Source: Pelobates cultripes (lineage: Eukaryota > Chordata > Amphibia > Anura > Pelobatidae). From it: DNA of 64,000 bases. The position numbers and the translations under genes are program-made. How positions within the stretch are numbered: position 1 is the stretch's first letter; every line of letters begins with the position of its first letter. This document shows positions 21,106 to 33,198 of this stretch, piece after piece. The notes beneath the pieces are model-generated. The model was not told the DNA's origin, did no database searches, and saw nothing but the letters and a program-made list of their open reading frames with translations. The stretch lies in assembly GCA_933207985.1 (NCBI GenBank), contig OW240913.1:323588512-323652511 (forward strand), in the 5' to 3' direction.

Positions 21106-23436
21106 TTTTAAGACCTCTTTGTTTTTCAATTGAATTGCACTGTTTGGATTTTATTGTACTATAACTTACACAATGCTCAGCCAACTTAGGCCAACATTTA
21201 AGTTGTCATGTCTCTCAACAGAAAATCTTCCAGATGAAGATGCTTGTATGGGGGAGTTTGGATTTCCTCACACAACAGTGGAATAACATTCACAATTTGT
21301 AGTTTTAAAGAGGTTTCTTGGCAAGCCTTTAGGGAGTCACTGGATTTACAATATCTTACAGGGTTATTAACTTACCAACAGATTTTGTCCGTAATTATCA
21401 TATTTAGAAAGCATTTAGTAATCCATCCTCGCCCCACAAGGGATCTGTGTTGAAAGGGTTTCAAAATGTAAAAGCCTTTATATATCCTCATTACAGAGCT
21501 CTATCTAGTTGGCTTTTATATCAACCATTTACAGATCTCTGACCGGCAAATCACACTTCTCTGGAGACTTGGGGGTAAGGGTGGACCATGCCACTAACCG
21601 AGAAGGCATAACCACCTCCCATTTTATAATCTGCTTCAGCACCGGTAATTAATAGGGGTTTGAGGGCACTAGGTACCCCCCTTTTTGAATATTTATAGTC
21701 CCTGCCCGCCACCAATGGGTGGGTTTTGGAGAAGGAGCATTACAACCCCTGGGATGGAGCCTATCTAGCGACCGGGCAACAGTGGTTTCTCAGTTGCTAG
21801 TTATAATAGCTTAGTAGATATGTCCTCACTTGCCATGTGCATATATAGGTTTACAACCTCCCTTAAATTTTGATACCAAAATATGCTAATAAAAAAAAAA
21901 ATGGAAAAAATAATAATATATATATATATACACACACCTACATAAAAATAATTAAGAAATGTTTATATATATATATTTTTGTTTTTTTTGTTTTACTAGT
22001 ATGTGTATATTTGTGTAATCTTTTGACATAATTAAGTTGTTTTATTAATTACAATTTGAGGGACCCGCCTGACAAGCCAGACAGAAAGTCTATATTATTT
22101 AATTTGCAGCACCATAAAACCTGTACAAGGGGGGTACTGTTTGTACTCAGGAGACTTCGCTGAACACAAATATGAATGTTTCAAAGCAGTAAAATGAATC
22201 ATGATGAAGAAATGATAAGTGAAATTGCAATTTGTGTGTGAAAAATGCAGAAAACTAATATGAATGCTAACTTTGGCAAGTGACTAAGTGGCTATTAAAA
22301 AAGACTGGATATGCCCTATTATGAATACCTTGAGTGGTCTACATTTACAAATGGTATGTCATGATAAGGTGAATTTGCATTCCTGGGCTTCCATAGGGTC
22401 TAAAAGGCAACATAACCAATCTGGCAAATTTCAATGTGCAAAAATGGAAAAGTCCTTTATTTAACCCATGACGTTTCAAAAGCCTCATACTCGTGAGACA
22501 TCGCTGAATACAAATATTTGTATTTTATTGTAAAATAAAATTACAAAATGTCTTAATTTATCTTTTTTTAAATTCCATATAATTTAGAGTGGGTCTAACT
22601 GAAATCAAAGAATAACAAAGTGAAATAGTACCCCTTCTACCAGGGTCTATGAGATAAATCTTGTAACAGCCACCACATCCTTCTTATCTTGATATTGGGA
22701 GTCCTTGTTGTACCCCCTATTAACAATCTCTTAAAGTTAGCATTAGAAAATATATCATATGAAATGGCTATTAGACAGTCATCTTCATTATTGGATCAAC
22801 TTCAATATTTTTGGACTGAATGAAATCTTATTGCTTACAATTCAAGATATTCTAGCTGTGAATTATTTGTTGTGCAAACTTACTTTATTTATAACATTTT
22901 TATTTCTATAAATAATTAACATAAGCATATCGCTGTTATACAACCGTGTTGTAAATTTTGATGGACATCCCTCCCCAGTTTTCCCTTCCCTATTTTTGTT
23001 ATTGTTTATTTTAATTATTGTTATTTTTATTATAATGTTAAATACTTAAAAAAAAATAAAAAAAAAAACATTTTCAAAATGAAACAGCTCCCATAACAAT
23101 CATGGGAGAGAACACTGACACAATATAGTACATAGATCACAAGGAGGCCATGACTGTGATAAATATATCACATCATCCATTGAGCACATTGGAGAATCAG
23201 GTACTACCTAAGGGTATTTCTTTCTGCCAAAATAAAAAAAACTTAATTCATTCAAATTTATGATGGACCAATGAAGAAAGATTTTTTTTTAGGACTTCAG
23301 TGCTCGATTATTGAGTATTGTGTGTTTGATTTATCAGTTCTTTCCTCCAGCTTTACATCATTCGTAACTCCTATGTTCCTTATTGGATAACATTACTCTC
23401 CCCCCTCCCCTTTCTATGCAAATTCTATACGGTGAA
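21106..23436. other. Intergenic, AT-rich; nothing firmly recognised
   Basis: Short AT simple repeats occur at 21,893-21,985. A GAAACGTC motif lies on the minus strand near 22,470, and words from that area (GCTGAACACAAATATG at about 22,155; GCTGAATACAAATATT at about 22,500) occur twice. An A-rich tail at 23,048-23,072 could be a retroposon end. Confidence 0.4.
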
Positions 23437-23639
23437 CAGGGCCGTCTTTACGCATTGGCACGCTGGGCAGTTGCTAGAGAGAGGGCAGGAGGGACCTGGG
23501 AGGAAGATCGCTCCTCCTGCGAGCATGCTGTGTGGACACAGCATTCTGCTCGCGAGAGTGAAGACAGCCTGCAGCCAGAGGAGCTCACCCCCACACAGTA
23601 CCCTTCACACAAACACAGCACTTTTACTGCAGTCTGGGT

Positions 23640-23830
23640 GTATTCAGCAGTCTGTGTGTGTGTTTATTCAGCAGTACCTGTGTGTGTATTCAGCAGTCTA
23701 TGTGTTTGTGTTTCAGAAGCCTGTGTGTATTCAGCAGTCTGTGTGTGTGTTTATTCAGTACACTGTGTGTATGTATGCAGCAGTCTGTATGTGCGTGTAT
23801 TCAGCAGTCTGTTTGTGCATGTTGTGGTAA
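23640..23830 (+). repeat. Minisatellite GTATTCAGCAGTCTGTGTGT
   Basis: Seven or eight diverged units of roughly 20-30 bases built around TATTCAGCAG and TGTGTGTG. Preceded at 23,437 by CAGGGCCGTCTTTACGC, a sequence often seen at repeat ends. Open frames across it are products of the repeat. Confidence 0.8.
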
Positions 23831-23950
23831 ATTACCAAATTCTATAAATTAATGTACGCATACACATATAAACTATGGTCCGTCTACTTTAGCAAATATT
23901 TATTCAGAGACAAAACAACAACATACAAATAATGACACAATCTAACTAAC

Positions 23951-24210
23951 CTAACTCTAACCATTCACCTTGCTTCCTTGAGCTCCTGGCAAAGACATCT
24001 CTAATGAGACAGAAGGGTGTATTTTTTTTATATATACACCCCTATACATTTATTAACCTTTAATAGGGAACACATGGGATGGGCGGCAGCATTGTAACTA
24101 AGCTGTGTGATACAGAAAGTGGATACAAATGCAAAAAAATACCCCCTTCTGTCTCATTAGAGATGCCTTTGCCAGAAGCTAAAGGAAGCAAGGTGAATGG
24201 TTAGAGTTAG
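23951..24210. mobile_element. Foldback (inverted-repeat) element
   Basis: Left arm 23951-24030 and right arm 24132-24210 are near-perfect reverse complements (CTAACTCTAACCATTC against GAATGGTTAGAGTTAG at the outer ends, both including AGAGATG or CATCTCT). They are separated by about 100 bases. No coding capacity. Confidence 0.75.
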
Positions 24211-24384
24211 GACCCACCTAGGGGGGTCTGCCTCTACGGTAGGTGGGCTTACCCTCTCATGGCCATTGGAGGTAACTAAAAATCTCCATTTGTTTAAACA
24301 TATATAGGGATTAAGGAGAGAGCGCAGGTAACTTGTTTTTCTTTGGTTTTTACTATATATTGGGGCTGATGTGTACTGTAGTCA

Positions 24385-24860
24385 TTGCTGCCGGCCAGTG
24401 GTGATGGGAGTGAGCGCAGGACTTATCTTTTTGCTTCCATAATGTTAGTCAAGACTAAACAATTAGTATTCAGCAAAAAAAAATTATTATATTTGGTTGT
24501 TTATAGAATAATAATAGTTTCCAAGTTATCCAATTTTGCTAAGTGTTGTTCTATTTTATACCATTCTTAATTTTTTTGAGATGTCATTAGTATTTGATGA
24601 ACCTGAGTCAAACTATTTGCTAATTGATATCTAAAAATATCTGGATAATTCACTCAGCCCTGATTTTTCTTTTGATATCTAGATATGCGCGGACTTTTAT
24701 TAAGCCATAGAAACTTATCTACAAGTAATTGGAATAGTTTTATATATTTGGTCGGTGCTTTCAGTGGAATCATTCTAAAATTATAAGACCATGTAGGTAA
24801 TATATATAATTTAATTACATTTACCCTGCCCATCCAGGAAACAAATATTTCTTTCCAAGC
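24385..24860 (-). pseudogene. L1/Tx1-like LINE, RT C-terminal part
   Basis: On the minus strand the sequence near 24,860-24,580 reads with gaps as LWLAWKEIFVSWMGRVNVIK, then LYILPTWSYNFRMIPL and a lysine-rich stretch. These resemble the segment that follows the RT domain in L1-clade elements (a SWxGR...K motif). Stops interrupt it. It lies on the same strand and in the right order to be the 3' continuation of the RT at 25,886-26,667, from which it is split by about 1 kb of inserted sequence. Confidence 0.55.
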
Positions 24861-25593
24861 TAACCAAAGGTAATGTGTGTTACAGACAGGCGCTTAGAAA
24901 ATATCGAAAAACTTAAGGTTACTATAGCAGCTACAACACTTATAAGTGGATCTTTTCAGTCAACTACTAGTTCAATGTAATAGAGATAGGGAATTTAGAA
25001 GGAAGGTTAACGAGAGTACCAACCACCTAAAAATCCCCAAAGTGGAGCGCTAAAATGGTAATGTATACTCACCCCTACTATTAAAGGTATTTCGTTGTGA
25101 GACTCAGCATTTACATGAAAAACTAAAGTGGGGAAGGAGGGGTGAAAAAAAAAGAGAAGAAAAGAAAAGGAAATAATCCAATGGTGGAGTATATTAAGTT
25201 AAGAGTCTGGTTGATAAGAATAGTAATATTATCAACTCACAAGTGTAGAGCCAAGGAATGGACCGGCTCAAATTGCTCTCGCTTTGGTGTCCTTTAGGAG
25301 ACACCCCCCTTCTTTCAGACTCCTTCTCTATTGCTTAGCAGGAAAACACAAAAAACAGGAAAAATTCCTTTCTAGTGTAGTATTTTTTCAGTAAAAATCA
25401 ATATTTAAATATATACAAATGCCAGGTGGTAAAGTGCTCACCTTGTTCAGAGCCAATGGGATAAACCTGGCTCTGGTTGATATCACCTTAACCCACTCAG
25501 GGGGGTTAACCTTCTTTAGGATGTAGGCAGCAGCAGACACTGGACTGAATATACGATCATAAAATGATCAATTTATTTCTAAAAAAAATAAAT

Positions 25594-25596
<3 letters not shown>

Positions 25597-25637
<41 letters not shown>
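25597..25637. repeat. (AT)n microsatellite
   Basis: An uninterrupted AT run of about 20 units. Confidence 0.9.
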
Positions 25638-25640
<3 letters not shown>

Positions 25641-25699
25641 GTAATCAAATACTAAAATAATAAAACCATTCAAAGTCCTATCCGTTAAGGAGATCCTCG

Positions 25700-25733
25700 A
25701 GACGCGTTTCGCCACAAAGACGGGCTTTTTCAC
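25700..25733 (-). ncRNA. Hammerhead-like motif, minus strand
   Basis: Read on the minus strand: GTGAAAA in the core position, then a GCC/GGC stem II around an inner loop, GAAA, and CGCGTC. I found no complementary stem I. The G8 equivalent is A. This is a relic at best. Confidence 0.35.
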
Positions 25734-25885
25734 TATATGGTACTATACTATATTATATTTGTATTTTATCCCACCAGATATGTACTTATGGTAGATTCTA
25801 CCGATCACTATACAGGTTGTACTCATTTGTTATCACTTTTTGGTGATTTCACACACATTTATGCTCTTTGGTTTTTTCTTTTGTA

Positions 25886-26667
25886 CTATTTGTAACTTTG
25901 AGTGTCTCTAGGGAACACTTTAAACCTTAGATGTTCTTTGTGTTGTCTCAGAGCATTTAGTGACCATTTCTTTTGTGTTTTCACAGATATTTTAGGAGAT
26001 GTAATTGTTAAAATAATATCCGTATATGCTGATAATTTGCATTCTAGATTATCTATTTTGACTCCTTTTATATTACCTTCTAGTGTTATATTTTGAAGTA
26101 GCGGCTCTAGGGTCAAAATATGTAACATAGGAGCAAGTGGGCAGCCCTGATGGGTGCCATTATTTATTTTAAAGGAAGATGTTAAAAAACCTTGACTTGA
26201 AATTATTGCAGTTGGAGAAGTATATATAGCCAATATTGCCTCCCTTGAGTTTCCAACGTTAAGTTTTTTAATGTTTCTTGTAAGAAATCCCAGCTGACCC
26301 TATCAAATGCTTTCTCAGCATCCAGTGACAGGACCAGCGTGGGAATACTTTTGGATTCACTATAACTCAAGATATCTATAATTTTCCTGATGTTATTACT
26401 TGTGTATCTATTTTGAATAAAGCCCACTTTATTTGAATGTATTAAAAATGGGATTATTTCTTTCAATCTTTCAGCCAATACTGAGGAATATATTTTTGTA
26501 TCACAGTTGATAGGTGATATAGGCCTATAGTCCGTGACTTTGGATCTATCTTTATCCTCTTTAGGAATGGGCACTATTTTGGCTTGTAACATTTCACTTG
26601 TAAAGATTTTTTTCGTTCTAATTTTATTAAATGTGTCTAAAAGATATGGAGCTATAATATCTGACAT
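25886..26667 (-). pseudogene. L1/Tx1-like LINE reverse transcriptase
   Basis: Minus-strand translation of 26,667-26,203 gives the N-terminal RT blocks of an L1-clade element: AKIVPIPKEDKD, DYRPISPIN, AERLKEIIPFLIHSNKVGFI and LSLDAEKAFDRVSWDFL with the first catalytic aspartate. After a frame change the 26,233-25,886 piece gives FKINNGTHQGCPLAPMLHIL and an active-site region reading AYTD where YADD is expected. So it has at least one frameshift and a damaged active site. The endonuclease end lies upstream at 27,280-27,552 and the C-terminal part at 24,385-24,860. Confidence 0.8.
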
Positions 26668-26831
26668 TTTATTTTATAAAATAAGTTTGAAAAACCATCT
26701 GGTCCTGGAGATTTATTTTTTTAGTCTGGCTATTGCCTCTTGAACCTCTTCAATTTTAAAAGTTCAAAGTTGGTAATTTAAGTTCTTTCAAATATTTCTT
26801 AATATCTATCCTTTTGTTTATTTCTAGGATG

Positions 26832-27029
26832 TTATAAAGCGGAGTAGTAATCCAAAAAGGCATTCCCTATATCCTTTGGAGATAAAGCTACTCCTTTATC
26901 TGTTTTCATTTTTATAATTCTAGTATTCACATGTTCCTTACTTAATTGGTTTGTTAAGAGTTTATTTGCTCTATTTCCAAGATAATAGCTTTTTTGTTTA
27001 AATCTTATCAATAGTCTATTTGCTCTCAT
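26832..27029 (-). pseudogene. LINE inter-domain segment (endonuclease to RT)
   Basis: Minus-strand frame with KQKSYYLGNRANKLLTNQL, ITRIIKMKTDKG-like and ALSPKDIGNAFLDYYSAL. It matches the linker found between endonuclease and RT in L1-type LINEs (a GNRANKLL block and an I.EAF..FY.LY-type end). Broken at both ends. Confidence 0.6.
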
Positions 27030-27279
27030 CAGAAGTTGTTCTTTAATCGCATCTTTGATTTTACTTATTTGATTTGTTATTTTTATTTATGGGTTAATTT
27101 TATTTTTTGTATTTAACTTATATAAATCAACATACAGGTCTGATAACTTTTTTTGTCCTTTCTTTTTAGGTTGTATCTCCATCTTTATTAAGTATCCACG
27201 AATGACACATTTATAGGCGCACCAGGCCATTGATGTATTTATTTCATTATTCCAATTCTCTTTAAAACAATTATTTGAT

Positions 27280-27552
27280 CTAATCGCTTAGTTCTTTTTG
27301 ATTATTAGGGACTTCTAAAAGAAAATCTTTAATTCTCCATTGATTCCTATCCCTTGTATATAAAGTCTTAATATTCAGTATTAGAGGGTCGTGATCAGAC
27401 CAGGCAAAGGAACTTATTTTACTATTATGGCAGTTTTTTAAAATTAAATCCGCAGTGGTTAGAAACATATCCAACCTTGAATAAGATTGGTATTGTTTTG
27501 AAAAATATGTGAAGTCTGCATTCAACAGAAGATCTTTCCCTTGCGCCTTCAT
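27280..27552 (-). pseudogene. LINE apurinic-like endonuclease, C-terminal end
   Basis: The minus-strand frame contains DFTYFSKQYQSYSRLDMFL and SSFAWSDHDPLIL. SRLD and SDHDP correspond to the late catalytic motifs (SRIDY and SDHxP) of the APE-type endonuclease of L1-clade elements. The N-terminal catalytic part would lie beyond 27,560, but sequence there is different, so the LINE is truncated there. Confidence 0.75.
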
Positions 27553-27559
27553 CTTTGGT

Positions 27560-28160
27560 AGTCCGGGACAGTCTCTCTCAGTTCACCATGGCACCACTGC
27601 TTGCTGCGCTGTCCTCTCCAAACGAGAGGAAGAGGAGCCCAACCTCCTTGGCTGTTGTTCTTTTAAAGACTTATTCTTGCAGTCATTAACTACAAGTCAC
27701 AGAATCCCTTTTCCCTCCCAAAAGTGGTTTATCCAGCCCCCTTTTTCCAGGGTTCTGCCTTTACACAAGTCTTTCCCTTTGATCTCTTCCCTCCAGCTAT
27801 ACTGTAACATTGTGTAAGATGTGACCACTTAGGGTGGGTTTTTAGGTAGCTTTGGAGCAGGCTTGGACTTCTTTTAGAGACAGGATAGCTTGGGAAAACA
27901 CATACTACCATGGTTACACCTAGATGTTTATTACTCTGATCTTCTGATAACATGCAGGGAAAACTGGTTGGCAGGAGAACTGCTGGAGGGACGTAAGCTT
28001 TTGATTTAGCTGGGTGTTGTAAAATGCAACTGAAAGCTTTGATCCTTATCACAGTGTTGTCAAGTAGATGACCCAAACCTCCTGAAACCAGTCACATACA
28101 CAGAAAGTTATATACAATATTGCAGTTTTGCATATCAATTTCTTACACCGCTTTTTACGG
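27560..28160. other. Unassigned; possible LTR remains
   Basis: This is a GC-richer stretch between the LINE truncation and the Gypsy body. It could be LTR or leader sequence of the Gypsy element, but I see no matching second copy and no clean ends. Confidence 0.3.
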
Positions 28161-28699
28161 TTACACTTTCTATCAATGGTGAGACCTTTCACACCAAGGC
28201 TTTACTCAACTCAGACGGCAATTTTATAGACCAGTCTTTCGCTGAGTCCTGCGTTCTGACATTGGTTCGCAAGACCTCATCTATAACTGTAGAAGCACTT
28301 GATGGTAGACCCAAAGTAACCCATAAGAACCAGGAGTTCAGCTCACTGTAGGGACGCTACACCATGAAAATATTTTTTTTACATATTGTGATCCCCTTCA
28401 TGTCCGATTGTCCTTGGGTATCCTTGGTTAATTAAGCATAACCCCAAAATAGACTGGGTTAATCTGGACATACTATCCCAGGGTCATTACTGTCTTACCC
28501 ATTGTTTTACGCCGGTACACCCTGTTTGCACTCTAAACCTGCCCTTGGCTCCTCCTCTCTCACACTTCGGTGCCTCCACAATATGCAGACCTAACCCAGG
28601 TCTTCGAGAAAAGAGAAGCCGAGAAACTTCCTCCCCATCACCCTTATGATTGTGCAATCAATCTATTGCCAGGGACTATGCCACCTAAAGGCCGGGTAT

Positions 28700-29275
28700 A
28701 TCCCCTCTCTGAACATGAAAATAAGATCATGGAGGAATTATATTGAGTCCCTGAGGAAAGGGTTTATCAGAAGATCCTCATCTCGGCAGGTGTAGGCTTC
28801 TTCTTCGTAGCAAAGAAGGAGGGTGATTTTAGACCCTGCATTGACTATGGGGGTCTTAATAAGATCACGATACGCAATGTGTATCCCATTCCGCTTATTA
28901 CGGAACACTTTGACTGTTTAAAGGGTTCCAAATGGTTCACCAAACTAGATCTCAGAGGGGCTTATAATCTGGTGTGAATAAGGGAGCAGGACGAGTGGAA
29001 AACTGCTTTTAATACTCATAGTGGCCACTATGTAGTAATGCCCTACGGCCTATGTAACGCCCCGGCTTTATTCCAAGATTTCATCAACGATGTCCTTCGG
29101 GACTTCCTACAGGTATGTGCAGTCGTATACCTGGACAACATCTTGGTATACTCTCCTGATCTGGAAACCCACCACGAGCATGTCAGATCAGTACTTAAGA
29201 AACTGCTAGATAATAGTCTTTATTGCAAACTTGAGAAGTGCCTCTTTGTAGTTCTTGGGATACATCATTTCTGAG
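28700..29275 (+). pseudogene. Gypsy reverse transcriptase
   Basis: One frame reads [20 protein letters not shown], then [15 protein letters not shown], then [14 protein letters not shown] (first catalytic Asp), then a TGA stop at 28975-28977 where the family has arginine (CGA to TGA). It resumes with [30 protein letters not shown] and the active site YLDNILVYS, where the second Asp of YLDD has become Asn. These are all standard Ty3/Gypsy blocks. Inactive. Confidence 0.85.
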
Positions 29276-29479
29276 AAGGAACCAGCATGGATCCCGCTAA
29301 GTTATAGCCCATTAAGTCCTGTCCCCTTTTCTCAAGGACTAAAGGCCATACAAAGATTTGTGGGCTTCGCAAATTACTAAAAAAAGGTTAATAAAGAACT
29401 TCTCTTCCATTGTGGCCCCAATAACTAAGATTACCGAGAAGGGGGTTAATCCCCATGATTGGAATTCAGAGGCTCTTGA

Positions 29480-29775
29480 AGCTTTTAATACGCTTTAAAA
29501 GGCGTTTACTTCAGCTCCTGTTTTGCACCACCCTGACCCGTCGCTGCCTTTTATAGTAGAGGTCGATGCTTCCGAGTCAGGTGCAATACTGTCCCCAAAA
29601 AAAGACACACAACGACCCTCTTCATTCATGTTGCTTTTTCTCTAAAACTGTCTGATGCAGAAAGAAATTATGATGTGGGAAACAGAACTGTTGGCCACTG
29701 TCCTTGCATGTTCCAGGCACCCTATACTGGTGATCATGGATCACAAGAACCTCTCTTACATAGCCTTTCAATACC
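29480..29775 (+). pseudogene. Gypsy RNase H remains
   Basis: Short in-frame pieces include [20 protein letters not shown] and EVDASESGA (first catalytic Asp), [11 protein letters not shown] (catalytic Glu) and a DHKNL motif. The run after DHKNLSY is cut off and joins integrase sequence. Confidence 0.65.
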
Positions 29776-30690
29776 CAAAACGCCTTGGACACACCTGTCC
29801 ATTGATTTTATAGTGGACCTTCCTCCTTCTGGAGGTCACACGGTCATTTTGATGGTAAACCGACAGATTCTCCAAAATGGCTCACTTTGTTCCACTCAAG
29901 AAGTTTCCCACTACTGTACAGTTGGCAGAGATCTTTGCTAAAGAGGTTTTCAGGCTACATGGTATACCCATCGATAGTCTCTCACAGAAGTCCTCAGTTT
30001 ATATCAAGATTCTGGAGGGGCTTCTGCGCTGAAATGGGTATATCTTTGTCCTTTCCTCATCGTATTACCCACAGTCTAACAGGGCTGCTGAAAGGGCGAA
30101 ACAGTCGCTAGAAGCTCGTTCACGAAGATAACTGGTCCCGTCTCCTTCCATGGGCTGAGTTTGCCAGAGACACGGTCTCCCATGCCTCCACTGGCCTTAG
30201 TCCTTTTCAAGTGGCTTATGGTGTACAACCTAGTGTCCTTCCCAATGTGTTCTCCGACAAGGGAATAACCACTTTGGACAAACAGCTGGCCTCACTTCTG
30301 GAGATGTGGGATCAGGTCCAAGTTGCTCTCTTGCGTGCTGCAGGATCCCTTAAGAAGTTTGCTGATCGCTAGAGCCACGGCTCCCACTTACCGGGTGATA
30401 GAGAGTATGGCTGCCCATGAAAAACATACGCCTTCGTGTCCCCTCCATGAAGTTGGCACCGAAGTATATCGGGCCCTATAAAGTCCTGCGTAGGGTCAAC
30501 CCAGTCTCTTACTCCTTGGACTTGCCTCCTTTCCTGCACATCCCCAATACTGTTCTCACGTCCTTCTTGAAACCTCTTCTGTGCAACCAGTTCACAAGGT
30601 CTGTCCGGCGCCCCGGCCCTGTCCAGACAGTCTCTTCTGGTTCCTGTCCACTGCTTGCCTGGTTAAAAGTGGTGACTACAAAGAGGTAAC
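29776..30690 (+). pseudogene. Gypsy integrase and C-terminal domain
   Basis: The core begins [20 protein letters not shown], with the first Asp of the DDE triad. After frame changes it continues with [13 protein letters not shown], a SYYPQSNRAAER-like block that corresponds to the conserved YHPQTNGQTER region, and FARDTVSHASTGLSPFQ. The 30,417-30,689 frame gives the end of the protein: LAPKYIGPYKVLRRVNPVSY and LDLPPFLHIPNTVLTSFLKP. At least four frame breaks and stops are present. Confidence 0.75.
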
Positions 30691-31220
30691 AGCCCCCCCG
30701 TCAACTTCAGAGGAGGCACCTTGATAACGCCTGAAAGTCCATATGTTCGTGAGTTAAACTTATAAACGTGTCACTTTAGCCACATTTTAAGCAATATTAC
30801 ACTGTTTTTGTAATCAATTATTTTTAAGAATCTCAGCTGTATCCCAGATCGTGTATCTTGTATTTCCGGAAAGTTATTCTGAGTCTAAAATTAATGATTT
30901 GTGGTGAGACATTTTTATTTGTTTTTCTTTTACATGACAGTCAATTATCATGAACATGAGACTGAGGTTTGGGCTGTCTGCTCTAGTGGTGCATCTTTGT
31001 TATTTTTCCACTTTATTTGTAATCTCATGTAACAGTATTCCCATCATTAAGATTTAGAGGGTTAAAATAGAAGTATTCTATACTTTATGCATATTTGGCT
31101 GTGTTCCTCGTTAGGTACCAACATGTCAACACACCTTACAACTTGTGGTCCATATGGTGCAGAAGAAGGCAAGTGTTAAGAGAATCCTTGAAAAAGCAAG
31201 GTCAGTAGTGTATTTATTAA
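30691..31220. other. Unassigned sequence
   Basis: No gene, repeat end or structural motif that I can support. Confidence 0.4.
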
Positions 31221-31329
31221 GTGTTATATTTAATTGTTTGCTTCAAAAAGTACTCATTTTTTGTTGTCATTGAAACTTCTAAATTGGAAAGCTTTTTCTT
31301 TAAGAAAAATATATTGTTTGTTTTCCATA

Positions 31330-32400
31330 TTGTCTCCTTTTCCTTTCCTAATTATACCTCCTCCCTTTGTCCTGTCTCGGTTGGAGACCCCCAAGGCTCT
31401 TTACTTGGTCCCCTTCTATGCTCTGTTAATACTGCCTTTCTTGAAAAAATTATTACCTCATTTGGATTCCACTACCACCTGTATGCTGATGACACCCATA
31501 TATATCTCTCCCCTTTTGTCCTGCAACGTGTCACTGCTTGCCTTTCATGTCCTCCCGCTTTCTGAAACTCAATCTCTCTAAAACTGAGCTCCTCGTCTTT
31601 CCTCCTCCTAATCCTTTCAAGTTAGTGGCCATGTCTTTAAGTTAGTGGTTTCCACATCAGTCCACACACGCTGTCTTGGCGTTATACTTGATTCTGGCCT
31701 CACCTTTGAGCCTCACATCCAGTATGTTAGCAAATCCGGTAGATTCCATCTTAAAAACATAGCCCACATCTGCCCCTTTCTTACGCTACTAAGGAAATTG
31801 TCCATGCTCTAGTAATTTCTTGCATGGATTATTGTAACCCTCTCCTAATTGGACTTCCCAAAAGCCCTATTGCCCCACTACAGTCTACAAGGAATGCTGC
31901 CGTCAGACTGATTTTCCTCGCTAGTCAGTCCACTCACACCCCAACCCTCTGTCAGTTCTTACATTGGCTTCCTGTATCCTATATGAGTCAATTCAAAGTA
32001 CTAATCCATACCAATAAAGCCCTGAACAATTCTAGCCCCTCATATCTCTTAACAGATACATAGGTAGGCCCCTTCTCTGTCTCTTCGCTCTGCCCATGAC
32101 CTTCTCCTCTCCGCTGGTCGCACCCGTACGGCCAACTCACTCTTGCAGGACTTTTTGCAGACGACTCCCTTTCTATGGGCCTGCATTCCAACATCAGACT
32201 ATCGCCTAGTCTTCAAACATGCAAGAATTTCCTTAAAAGCCATCTCTTTAGGAAAGCTGAGCAGGGTCCTCTTCAACCTATCGTTCCTGTAAGTTTTTGT
32301 AATTATCCTATTTATAGTTAAATCCACCCTCTTATATTATAGTAAAGCTCTATGAAATCTGTTGGCGCTATATAAGTGGCAATAATAAAAATAATAATAA
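31330..32400 (+). mobile_element. L2-like LINE, 3' half, broken
   Basis: A short RT fragment reads [13 protein letters not shown] and [15 protein letters not shown], the active-site box of non-LTR reverse transcriptases with YADD intact. Further on, the 31,824-32,063 frame has MDYCNPLLIGLPKSP, LQSTRNAAVRLIF and LHWLPVSYMSQFKVLIHTNK, the conserved C-terminal region of L2/CR1-type elements. The end is GGCGCTATATAAGTGGC followed by AATAATAAAAATAATAATAA, a typical L2 tail. Stops and frameshifts separate the pieces. The tail matches the one at 15,966 in the opposite orientation. Confidence 0.8.
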
Positions 32401-33190
32401 TTCGAACATATATAAACTCAATGTTATTTTTCCTTTTCATAATAATTCATGTGAGATACATAACAACTGCATATATATCGCTAAACAATTTCTTACACAA
32501 TAAGAGCATATTCTGGCCCCCACCTTGTGTAGTTATAGTGTCCCTTTGCACTAAAAGTATTAGGCAGCCCCCCAACCAAGTAAAGAGTTAAAAATCCTTT
32601 TAAACACTTACTCAATTCCAGTCTTTTGGTGCTGGGTCAGGCTCCTTTTCTGATGACGCCGAACTAGTAACTGAATGAATGAATGGCACATACATTCATT
32701 CTTTCTTTCATTCGTTAGTTCTGTTCACTCCCATCAAATCTGATGGATTGAGCCTAACTAACGAATACGTATGAACGAATGTGCCTTTCGTTCAATCGTA
32801 TTACTAGTTCTGCATTTTGAATTACAGACAGGCACTGGCAGTGTGTACTGTCAAAGAATATGTGTGTAATACGTATTGTAAACTGCCAAACGAACAATAC
32901 AAATGCACGGATGCAATATAATGGGAGTGAGCCAATCAAATCATTTGTGCATTCGTATCAACTGTTCAATAAATTGCTTTAGCATAGGGGACGATATGAA
33001 GATGGTAGAAACTAATGAACTAATTTGCCTCAATTCGTTTATTCGGATGCCTTGTATGAAACAAAGAGGAGGGGTTTGGGAGTGAGCTGATATTCATTTA
33101 TCCAATCAGCTCACTCCTGTGACATGATGCTGTAGAGGCTTATCCAATGGTGAGTGCTTTAGTGGGAATTTAAAAAATAACCAAACAGCA

Positions 33191-33198
33191 GTATAAAA
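33191..33198 (+). promoter_or_regulatory. Putative TATA box of hAT-1
   Basis: GTATAAAAGCAGGCTGGGG matches a strong TATA box. It sits about 5 kb (about 1.5 kb without Harbinger) upstream of the hAT-1 coding region and just downstream of the AACGAAT-rich end. Confidence 0.45.

Larger units (their letters stand above)
24880..25885 (-). mobile_element. Insertion splitting the LINE; carries GAAACGCGT motif
   Basis: This kilobase interrupts the LINE coding region. It contains an (AT)n tract (25,597-25,637) and, on the minus strand, a hammerhead-like GTGAAAA...GAAACGCGTC segment (25,700-25,733) like those at 1.86 and 43.17 kb. I place it tentatively with the Penelope-like elements. No protein remains are visible and I found no clean target duplication, so the edges are approximate. 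Confidence 0.4.
28160..30690 (+). mobile_element. Decayed Ty3/Gypsy retrotransposon
   Basis: Pol domains occur in Gypsy order: protease-like remains (about 28,160-28,370, with LLNSDGNFIDQSF near the usual DSGA position), reverse transcriptase, RNase H and integrase with a C-terminal domain. An internal deletion joins the RNase H region directly to the integrase core near 29,775. No LTR pair could be identified. Confidence 0.75.

Noticed and set aside
22460..22510. GAAACGTC on the minus strand as a hammerhead-like motif
   Set aside because: No core or stem I can be formed; it may be a distant dispersed relative but is not supportable.
23383..23852. Cys/Val-rich open frames of 130-154 codons
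   Set aside because: They are translations of the TGTGTG/TATTCAGCAG minisatellite, and all three frames are open for that reason.
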